This document shows positions 1-5,975 of a stretch of 10,461 bases of DNA, in pieces (within the stretch, counting starts at the first letter, position 1; the number at the start of each line of letters is the position of its first letter). The position numbers were made by a program, and so were the translations under genes. The DNA is taken from contig SLPR01000250.1 in NCBI GenBank assembly GCA_007131895.1, positions 1 through 10,461 on the forward strand, in the 5' to 3' direction. The notes beneath the pieces were generated by a model, which was not told where the DNA came from, did not search any database, and saw only the letters and a list, made by a program, of their open reading frames with translations. This stretch comes from Bacteroidales bacterium. Lineage in GTDB: Bacteria > Bacteroidota > Bacteroidia > Bacteroidales > UBA7960.

Positions 1-326
1 GCGCCGCTGCTTCCTGCGCCATACCCCTGGGGGATGTTGCTGCGAAAGAACATGCCTTTGTGGATGGACGCTTCCAGCAGATCCAAATCCATGGGAAAGT
101 CCATCCGGGATATGATGGGAGGTGTTTGCAGGTAATGGAGAAACTCCCGGATGGCATGGTTGCTTTTGCGGGCAAAGTCCACGGCTTCAATGTTGCTGGC
201 AGGGTATTGCAGGGAACCGGAAAAGCGCTCCAGGGGCACTGTAAGGGCTTCCCCGCCCAGGATGATGCTGTACTCGCCCAGGAGCAGGATTTTGCCGGGA
301 AAGGATGCAGGGTCAGTATTCTTCAT
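1..326 (-). CDS. mvk: Mevalonate kinase, partial (N-terminal 108 codons; 3' end beyond the left edge)
   Basis: This is the beginning of a GHMP-superfamily kinase that would phosphorylate mevalonate with ATP to 5-phosphomevalonate in the cytoplasm. The ATG is at 326-324, and the visible protein opens MKNTDPASFPGKILLLGEYS, the usual GKxxLxGEY start of this family. The ATP-binding GHMP motif appears at the cut end as IPQGYGAGSSG (residues 98-108). The wording SNIPQGYGxGSSG, together with SRMDFPMDLDLL before it, matches the mevalonate kinases I know from Bacteroidota better than phosphomevalonate kinases. The catalytic Asp and the C-terminal motif lie outside the window. The start overlaps the 3' end of the diphosphomevalonate decarboxylase gene by 14 bases in another frame, so the two are probably translationally coupled. 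Assignment as mevalonate kinase rather than another GHMP kinase is inferred from these motifs and from the pathway context. Confidence 0.85.
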   Translation of the reverse strand, partial: MKNTDPASFPGKILLLGEYSIILGGEALTVPLERFSGSLQYPASNIEAVDFARKSNHAIREFLHYLQTPPIISRMDFPMDLDLLEASIHKGMFFRSNIPQGYGAGSSG

Positions 327-1356
327 AGACATCGGAGATTTTTTCCGGTCCTGTGCCGGTACCATCATAGATAAAACCATGGTGGGATACGGGGGATTGC
401 TGAAGGATGTTTTCAACCTGTTCGCGGGCCTGCATAGGATACAGCAGGTGAATATTGGCACCCGCATCGAGGGTAAAGGCCATGGGCACCCCGGTTTGTT
501 CCCGTTGCTGCCTGAGGTAGTGGATCCATTCCACGGTATTGCCTTTCCACAGCATCATCCCTCCCTGGGAGGCGAACATAAGGGCATGGAGACTGAGGGC
601 TTCGTTTTCGGTCACTTCTGCAAATGCTTTCCAGTCTCCTTCTTTGAGGGCCTGCAGCAACAGCGTCATGTTTTTATCCACCTGTTTGATTCTACCTTCC
701 CGCCATGGGTGGCCATCCATCAGGTCATGACCGGCGCGGCTGCTGATGCTTTTGGGTTCTTTGTCCACGATGATGATGGTATCGTGCAATTGGGCAAAGC
801 GAGGATGGACATCGGTTACTTTCACGGCATATTCATGGGAAGATCCCCGGAAGAGGGGCGTTTCGCCCCAAAGCACCCAGGGTCCGGTAACGGATCGGGA
901 AGCGCTTCCTGAACCCAGCCGGGCCGTATTGCTTTGCAGGAATACATCGCCGGATTCTTTCTGCCTGACATGGTTGTCGATGGCCGAAAGGCACAGGGCC
1001 AGGGCACTCATACCGCTGGCCGAGGAGGCAATCCCCGCCGAGTGCGGGAAGTTGTTGCGCGTTTCTACCCGCAAAGCCGTGTTAGCCAGCCAGGGATAAA
1101 AATCCGTTATTTTCTCCAGCCATTTTTTCGTTTTGGTTTCTATCTCCGGGTTGCGTACCCCTTCAAACCAGACTTCAAGGGAGGGTACGAGGTTTTCCAC
1201 TATTGTCCAGGCGATGGTTGTAAAGCTGCGACATTGGTTCAGCGTCATGCTGAGGGATGAATTCATGGGTATCTGATCGCCGGGCTCTTTCCCCCAATAC
1301 TTTACAATGGCGATATTGGACGGACTGCTGTAACTTACTTTGCCTTTAATATTCAT
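313..1356 (-). CDS. mvaD: Diphosphomevalonate decarboxylase
   Basis: This 347-residue protein should convert 5-diphosphomevalonate plus ATP into isopentenyl diphosphate, CO2, ADP and phosphate. Family landmarks are in order: NIAIVKYWGK (residues 14-23), the GHMP ATP loop PHSAGIASSASGMSALA (104-120), GSGSASRSVTGPW (148-160) and FTLDAGANIH (294-303). By alignment with the yeast enzyme, R154 corresponds to the substrate-binding Arg158 and D297 to the catalytic Asp302. The length is normal for bacterial members. The ATG at 1356-1354 places the conserved SSPSNIA strand close to the N terminus as expected. A 99-base gap separates it from the upstream GHMP kinase, and its last 14 bases overlap the mevalonate kinase start. 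An AAAGGA stretch lies upstream of the ATG but is rather distant to serve as a ribosome binding site. All key residues are present and the family call is secure. Confidence 0.96.
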   Translation of the reverse strand: MNIKGKVSYSSPSNIAIVKYWGKEPGDQIPMNSSLSMTLNQCRSFTTIAWTIVENLVPSLEVWFEGVRNPEIETKTKKWLEKITDFYPWLANTALRVETRNNFPHSAGIASSASGMSALALCLSAIDNHVRQKESGDVFLQSNTARLGSGSASRSVTGPWVLWGETPLFRGSSHEYAVKVTDVHPRFAQLHDTIIIVDKEPKSISSRAGHDLMDGHPWREGRIKQVDKNMTLLLQALKEGDWKAFAEVTENEALSLHALMFASQGGMMLWKGNTVEWIHYLRQQREQTGVPMAFTLDAGANIHLLYPMQAREQVENILQQSPVSHHGFIYDGTGTGPEKISDVYEEY

Positions 1357-1418
1357 GGGATGGATGTTTTCCTTTGGGTTTTGGTCTTTCCTTTTGACTC
1401 ACTCTTTGCTTTTGTTCT

Positions 1419-1443
1419 CTCCCGGTTGGCATGAAGGCGGGAG
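1419..1443 (-). other. GC-rich inverted repeat in the gap before mvaD
   Basis: In the 99-base gap between the GHMP kinase and mvaD, the minus strand carries CTCCCG and CGGGAG as a perfect 6-bp stem around a 13-base loop, starting 12 bases after the kinase stop. No T tract follows it, so it does not look like an intrinsic terminator. It might be an mRNA-processing or stabilising hairpin, or it may be chance. The rest of the gap is A-rich on the coding strand, and I see no promoter in it. Confidence 0.3.
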
Positions 1444-1455
1444 TTATGGCTGGGG

Positions 1456-2361
1456 TTAAAAAATTTTTGTTTCGGTCAATTCCTTCCAGCTCAAAACCGT
1501 ACCGTAACCTTTGTTGTAGAAATACCCTCTCACAAAGCCAGGTTCTTGCTGGCTGAGTGCCATAAAAAAGTCGCCTCCCCAGGCTCCCAGGGACTTCACT
1601 TTGCCGGGAAAATCCCTGAACCGGTGGGCTATGGATTCTTTCCCGATGGCCTCTCCGATAAGCAGTTCATGTTCATAAATTATTTGCATGGCTTCGGGCA
1701 GGGTGGGTACTGGAATAAACCTATAGACATAGTCATTGGCCTGCATCCACGAAACCGCATGGCGAGGTTCTGAAGAAAAAGATTTGAGGTGAGATGCCGT
1801 TTCCATCTTTTTCCCGGAATACACAAACCAGGTATTCTTGGGAAAATGGTAAGTGAAAGGGATTTCCCAGGCTTGGGGGCCTTTGTTGTCATTGCGGTAC
1901 AAAAACCAGTTTTGGGCGGTGGTGCAGGCAATATCAGCACCAGAACCTCCCATGAGTTGGCGGTTTACCACAAAAGGATCCACCCCTGCCAGCCGGCACA
2001 GCGAAGAAATTGTAGCGCTGCTGCTACCCAGCCCCCATTGCGGCGGGAACAGGTTGACAAATCCGAGACTTTTACCCCCCTGGCGCAAAAAGTCAGGATT
2101 TTGTTTTCTGATAAAATTCAAAAGCAGGGCGACCCAGTTTGCTGTACCATTGGATTCCTCCTCCAAAGAGGCTGCATCGAAGGAGAAGGAGGCCAGCATC
2201 TGATCCTTGTACTTCCACCTCCATTGTATCTTGCCTTCAGGGCCATCGGTAACCGTAAGCTCCTGCCCTGTTTTGAGCGGCAGGCAAAGTGCATCAGCAC
2301 CATGCAGCACTGCGTATTCTCCCATGAGAAGGATTTTGCCGAAAGAGAAAATCTTTTCCAT
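1456..2361 (-). CDS. GHMP kinase of the GYDIA type, probable phosphomevalonate kinase
   Basis: This 301-residue protein carries the three GHMP kinase signatures: an N-terminal FGKILLMGEYAVLHG (7-21), the ATP loop PPQWGLGSSSAT (106-117) and a C-terminal KSLGAWGGDFFMAL (256-269). The segment GGSGADIACTTA (138-149) sits where members of the bacteroidete family have the GYDIA sequence for which they are named; here Tyr is replaced by Ala, and the Asp (D143) that corresponds to the catalytic Asp of mevalonate kinases is kept. A classical lower mevalonate pathway needs mevalonate kinase, phosphomevalonate kinase and a decarboxylase. The window has the first and third, so this kinase is the natural candidate for 5-phosphomevalonate to 5-diphosphomevalonate. 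That role is an inference from position and family, not from a diagnostic substrate motif. The ATG follows the HMG-CoA reductase stop after 4 bases, indicating tight co-expression. Confidence 0.85.
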   Translation of the reverse strand: MEKIFSFGKILLMGEYAVLHGADALCLPLKTGQELTVTDGPEGKIQWRWKYKDQMLASFSFDAASLEEESNGTANWVALLLNFIRKQNPDFLRQGGKSLGFVNLFPPQWGLGSSSATISSLCRLAGVDPFVVNRQLMGGSGADIACTTAQNWFLYRNDNKGPQAWEIPFTYHFPKNTWFVYSGKKMETASHLKSFSSEPRHAVSWMQANDYVYRFIPVPTLPEAMQIIYEHELLIGEAIGKESIAHRFRDFPGKVKSLGAWGGDFFMALSQQEPGFVRGYFYNKGYGTVLSWKELTETKIF

Positions 2362-2365
2362 TGTG

Positions 2366-3673
2366 TCAGGTGGGTTTGAGGGATGATAAAAACGATTTCA
2401 CTGCAGCTACACTTACCGTTTTATCACTAAAATATTCCACGGTTTTTTCCCTTTCGGTGGACCCGGCATCCAGTGAGTTGAGTATATTTTGCAGGTGCAT
2501 CTTCATGTGGCCCTGCTGAATTCCTGTAGTAACCAATGATGCCATAGCAGCAAAATTGTTGGCCATTCCCAGAGCGGCAGCAATTCTCATAAGGGTTTTG
2601 GCATCAGGCTGCCTGAGAATATCGAGCGATTTGGCAGCCAGCGGGTGCAGGCGCGTCAATCCGCCTACTGTACCCAATGCCAGGGGAATTTCCAATTGCA
2701 TTACAAACCTATCATTCTCAATGGAGACCTTGCTCAGCGATCGGTACATCCCATCCCTGGAGGCATGGGCATGGCCGGCAGCCTCAACAGCACGAAAATC
2801 GTTGCCCGTAGCCAATACCACGGCATCCACTCCATTAAAGATTCCTTTGTTGTGGGTAACGGCCCTACCCGTGTCGTGCCATGCAATATCCGCGGCAAGC
2901 TTCATTTTTTCGGCAAACTTCTCAGGAGCCATCTCTTGGTTCCAATGCAAACTGCTTATTGGGGCTTCTATCTGCATGCGAACCATGCTGTCAGGGGTAT
3001 GATTAGACAAAATGGCCATGACTATCTCTGTTTCCCCGGGTCCTGCCATTTCATTGATCAAATCAGGTAAGGCTTGTCCCATGCCCTCCAGCAAGGTATT
3101 GATAAAATTGGCTCCCATGCTGTCCATGGTTTCCGCTTCCAGATCCAGTTGAAAATAGTTGTCGGGTAACCCATCAATTTGCTTCAGCAAGGCAGAGGTG
3201 ATACCTCCCCCCCGCTTTTCCATGTTTTCGGTAAGAGGACCTACCGCATTGAGCAATCTCGAGGATATCACTGTCCAATGAGAAGCAAGTGCAGCTTTGT
3301 CACCGTGGAAAACAAAATGGAGTTGTCCTTTTTTGCGCGTGGCAATTTCAAGGGTAGTAAACCCTCCTCTCTGCGACCAGAAGGATGCCGCCTTTGAAGC
3401 AGCCGCTACCACTGAACTTTCTTCAATCACCACCGGAACGTGATACAATATCCCGTCAACGAGCACATTGGGGACAATACCCCAGGGCAAGTGATAATTG
3501 GAAAGGGTGTTTTCGGAAAAGCTCTCAAATTTGCCCTGTGTTTCCTCCTCCGGAATTCTGAATTGACCGAGAAAATCATCAAGTTTTTCGTCGGGCAGGT
3601 AATCAGAAAGCCAACGAATTTTTTCCTCCCGGGTAAGCCGGGAAAAACCTTTTATGGGTTGCTGACTATGCAT
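2366..3673 (-). CDS. mvaA: Hydroxymethylglutaryl-CoA reductase, class II (bacterial type)
   Basis: This 435-residue enzyme interconverts HMG-CoA and mevalonate plus CoA using two equivalents of NAD(P)H. It is soluble, with no membrane anchor, as in class II enzymes. Compared with the Pseudomonas mevalonii enzyme, the catalytic set is complete: E84 in VIEESSVVAAAS (82-93), K276 in THNKGIFNG (273-281), D292 in ATGNDFRAVEA (288-298) and H389 in the mobile C-terminal flap (GIQQGHMKMH, 384-393). DSMGANFINTLLEG (184-197) corresponds to the DAMGAN nucleotide-binding segment. The Pro of the usual EEPS motif is Ser here. Class II enzymes include a mevalonate-degrading member and many biosynthetic ones; the kinases and decarboxylase directly downstream favour the biosynthetic direction. 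Cofactor preference cannot be read safely. It follows the isomerase gene after 91 bases and precedes the GHMP kinase by 4. Confidence 0.96.
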   Translation of the reverse strand: MHSQQPIKGFSRLTREEKIRWLSDYLPDEKLDDFLGQFRIPEEETQGKFESFSENTLSNYHLPWGIVPNVLVDGILYHVPVVIEESSVVAAASKAASFWSQRGGFTTLEIATRKKGQLHFVFHGDKAALASHWTVISSRLLNAVGPLTENMEKRGGGITSALLKQIDGLPDNYFQLDLEAETMDSMGANFINTLLEGMGQALPDLINEMAGPGETEIVMAILSNHTPDSMVRMQIEAPISSLHWNQEMAPEKFAEKMKLAADIAWHDTGRAVTHNKGIFNGVDAVVLATGNDFRAVEAAGHAHASRDGMYRSLSKVSIENDRFVMQLEIPLALGTVGGLTRLHPLAAKSLDILRQPDAKTLMRIAAALGMANNFAAMASLVTTGIQQGHMKMHLQNILNSLDAGSTEREKTVEYFSDKTVSVAAVKSFLSSLKPT

Positions 3674-3747
3674 ATTCAGGAAATATTATGTTTGAATCAT
3701 TATGCTGTGATGTTTTTGTGCAGAGAGAAGTTTCAGCTGAGATGCAG

Positions 3748-3774
3748 AAAAAAGAGCCATCGTATTATCGATGG
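3748..3774 (-). terminator. Weak intrinsic terminator or attenuator at the fni stop codon
   Basis: On the minus strand CCATCG, a 6-base loop ATAATA, and CGATGG form a perfect 6-bp stem, followed after CTC by six T residues (3753-3748). The fni stop codon (3767-3765) lies in the loop. The stem is short, so readthrough is likely, and it may act as an attenuator between the leucine/isomerase part and the HMG-CoA reductase part. The plus strand also has five T residues straight after the stem, so the element is formally bidirectional, but no plus-strand gene ends here. In the rest of the 91-base gap I see no convincing promoter. Confidence 0.4.
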
Positions 3775-4766
3775 TTTTTGACCCTCAGGTAGGCATGAGC
3801 CATAATCAGCCCGTCGATATGCGATTTTGCCCAGTCTCTCAGGGAGGAGTAGCTGTCGCGTGCATGCTTGAGAAACCCGGAAGCCATACCATAGGCAGCA
3901 GGCAGGGGGCTTGTTTTGATGAAATAATACCCGTCAAGATAGTTTCTGATACCTCCGCTGATGATAAGCATGGGGGTTTTGTTTTCTGCCCCTTCTTCCA
4001 TGAGAGATTTGATATCTTCGAGCATGTCATTGGCGGTTTGCCCCACATACACCATAGGTTCAAAAAGTTCGTGGTCGATGCTGGGTCTTCTCATCATCTC
4101 CACCCGGGCAAAGTTTGTGCCTCCAAAAGCGGCAAACTCGATGGCTGCCAGGGGCAGTTTCATGAGTTCACGAAGGCTTTCGCGCCCCATTCCCTGCCCT
4201 ACTTCTTTCACCAGTACAGGCATTTTCAACTGCGAGACCACCTCTTTGATAACTTCCAGCGGCGCATGTTTCAACCTGTCTCCTTCGGGCTGAAACCACT
4301 CCTGAAGGGGGTTTACATGGATGACAAGTCCGTCGCATCTCAACAGGTTGACCATGTCGGTAACTTCATTGAGTGTGTTTTGTTCCACCATCTGCTCCAG
4401 CTGCGCGATTCCCAGGTTGGCCCAGAAGGGCAATTCATCACCAATGACTTTGCGCATATCGAAATCGGGGAGGTGTTTTTCCGATTCCAGCAGGATTCGG
4501 CAAGAGCCCAGCCCCATGCCCAGGCCAAATTCGTTGGCTGCCCGTGCAAGGTTGGTATTGATATGGCGTGCTACACCACTCCCTCCCGTCATACTGGAAA
4601 TCCATACAGGCACCTTCATGGTTTTTCCTGCCAGTTCCACTCCCGGTATGCCGGTAATGGAATGACCGGAAAGCAGGGGTTCGTAAACAAATCTTTCGTC
4701 TTTTTCTATGGTTCCGGTCCTGTTGGTCAGGGCCAGGTTAATATGGTCCTTTTTGCGATCTTCCAT
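3765..4766 (-). CDS. fni: Isopentenyl-diphosphate delta-isomerase, type 2 (FMN-dependent)
   Basis: This 333-residue flavoprotein should interconvert isopentenyl diphosphate and dimethylallyl diphosphate, using FMN and NAD(P)H without net redox change. Type 2 landmarks are present in order along the TIM barrel: RKKDHI (residues 4-9), ISSMTGG (56-62), HVNPLQE (150-156, with the Gln-Glu pair that binds Mg and substrate), VKEVGQGM (186-193), GGTNFARVE (215-223) and the C-terminal phosphate-binding ISGGIRN (269-275). The segment before GGTNFARVE reads EFAAF instead of the more usual DVSGA type, a divergence but not a loss of a known catalytic residue. The ATG at 4766-4764 immediately precedes the RKKDH motif, as in the family. 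It begins 12 bases after the acyl-CoA dehydrogenase stop, which joins the leucine genes to the mevalonate genes, and it ends inside a hairpin. Confidence 0.95.
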   Translation of the reverse strand: MEDRKKDHINLALTNRTGTIEKDERFVYEPLLSGHSITGIPGVELAGKTMKVPVWISSMTGGSGVARHINTNLARAANEFGLGMGLGSCRILLESEKHLPDFDMRKVIGDELPFWANLGIAQLEQMVEQNTLNEVTDMVNLLRCDGLVIHVNPLQEWFQPEGDRLKHAPLEVIKEVVSQLKMPVLVKEVGQGMGRESLRELMKLPLAAIEFAAFGGTNFARVEMMRRPSIDHELFEPMVYVGQTANDMLEDIKSLMEEGAENKTPMLIISGGIRNYLDGYYFIKTSPLPAAYGMASGFLKHARDSYSSLRDWAKSHIDGLIMAHAYLRVKNHR

Positions 4767-4778
4767 AAGTGCTTTTTT

Positions 4779-5930
4779 CTATTTGTCGATATGTCTTGAG
4801 ATTACCAGCCTTAATATTTCACTTGTACCTTCGCCAATCTGAAGAATGCGCTGGTCGCGGTAAAATCTTTCAATATCGCTGTCTCTCACCAGCCCGTAAG
4901 CTCCGTGTATCTGGATAGCCTCATCGGCCACTTCACGGGCAATTTCTGAGGTATACAGTTTGGCCATGGCAGCTTCTTTACCGAATGGCAGCCCGTTGTC
5001 TTTGCGCCATACAGCATTGTAAAGAGTATTGGCTGCCAGTTCAATTTTCACTGCCATATCTGCCAGTTTGAAGGCTATGGCCTGGAAGTGTTTGATAGGT
5101 TTTCCGAATTGCTGCCGTTTGGTAGCATATTGCTGCGCCATTTCAAAGGCCCCTCGGGCCAGTCCGAGGCCCATGGCACCAATAGTGAGTCGTCCGCTGT
5201 CAAGGGTTTCCAGCATCTGTCGTCCTCCTTTGCCCAGTTCACCCAGCAGGTTCTCTTCAGGTACTTTTACATTGTCGAACTGCAACTTGCCGGTATCGGC
5301 TGCACGCCACATCATTTTATTGGTAATGCGTTCGCTGACATAGCCCGGTGTGGAGCTCTCAACTATAATGGTAGAAAGTAGTTTTTTTCCGTTTTTTTCT
5401 CCGGTGATGGCCTGAATGGTTGAACCCAATGACATGGGGGATGCGGCATTAGAGATAAAGATCTTCTCCCCGTTGATTACCCATTGACCGTTAACCAGTT
5501 CGGCACGGGTATCGGTACCCATGGCATCGCTTCCCGCGTTGGGCTCGGTAAGAGCAAAGGCCCATGTGTGATCACCTGAAGTGAGACGGGGAATAAGGCT
5601 CTTTTTCTGCGCTTCTGTGCCAAACATATATACAGGGCCGATACCCAGGGAATTATGTGCCGCAAGGGTGGCAGCCTGGCTGCCATCTACACGGGCTATC
5701 TCTTCCACTCCCAGTACCAGCGAACGGTAGTCCATTCCGCGTCCACCATATTCCACAGGAATGTTTACACCAAACAGGCCCAGCTTACCCATAGCTTTGG
5801 TCAACTCCACAGAAAACTGCTCTTTCTGGTCAAGTTCTGCGGCCACAGGGCGAACCTGTTCTTCGGCGAATTTCCTTACTTTCAGGCGGAAATCTTCATG
5901 TTCCTGAGAAAAAAAAGGACTTTTAGTCAT
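4779..5930 (-). CDS. Acyl-CoA dehydrogenase, short/branched-chain type
   Basis: This 383-residue FAD enzyme has the standard acyl-CoA dehydrogenase layout: an N-terminal helical domain, the flavin/substrate strand FALTEPNAGSDAMGTDT (125-141), a beta domain with MMWRAADTGKLQFDNVKVP (206-224), and a C-terminal helical domain with QQFGKPIKHFQAIAFKLADM (273-292). It would oxidise an acyl-CoA to the 2,3-enoyl-CoA and pass electrons to an electron-transferring flavoprotein. In a leucine cluster the expected enzyme is isovaleryl-CoA dehydrogenase. However, the base here is E367 in QIGEGTSEI, as in butyryl-CoA and medium-chain enzymes. At the place of the isovaleryl-type glutamate (LDLERL in the human enzyme) the sequence is LDSGRL, with G246. 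The substrate is therefore uncertain: isovaleryl-CoA by context, butyryl-, isobutyryl- or 2-methylbutyryl-CoA by motif. It lies 45 bases after the carboxylase alpha gene and 12 before fni. Confidence 0.93.
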   Translation of the reverse strand: MTKSPFFSQEHEDFRLKVRKFAEEQVRPVAAELDQKEQFSVELTKAMGKLGLFGVNIPVEYGGRGMDYRSLVLGVEEIARVDGSQAATLAAHNSLGIGPVYMFGTEAQKKSLIPRLTSGDHTWAFALTEPNAGSDAMGTDTRAELVNGQWVINGEKIFISNAASPMSLGSTIQAITGEKNGKKLLSTIIVESSTPGYVSERITNKMMWRAADTGKLQFDNVKVPEENLLGELGKGGRQMLETLDSGRLTIGAMGLGLARGAFEMAQQYATKRQQFGKPIKHFQAIAFKLADMAVKIELAANTLYNAVWRKDNGLPFGKEAAMAKLYTSEIAREVADEAIQIHGAYGLVRDSDIERFYRDQRILQIGEGTSEILRLVISRHIDK

Positions 5931-5975
5931 ACGTTGTGCTTTTCTTTTAGTTTGTAATTCCGATATTAATGGTTT

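Noticed and set aside
151..912. A plus-strand open frame of 253 codons opposite mevalonate kinase and mvaD
   Set aside because: The minus strand carries complete decarboxylase motifs and the kinase N terminus here. The plus-strand translation has no family signature.
2366..3673. HMG-CoA reductase as a mevalonate-degrading enzyme like that of Pseudomonas mevalonii
   Set aside because: Class II sequence does not fix the direction, but the downstream kinases, decarboxylase and the isomerase make biosynthesis the simpler reading.
3674..3747. Possible promoter for HMG-CoA reductase (TAATATTT near the start codon)
   Set aside because: It matches the bacteroidete -7 box poorly, and I found no TTTG box at the right distance.
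3771..4799. A plus-strand open frame of 342 codons opposite the isomerase gene
   Set aside because: It mirrors fni almost exactly. Its product is rich in His, Phe, Gln and Cys with no recognisable family, while the minus-strand frame has every type 2 isomerase motif. It is a complementary-strand shadow.
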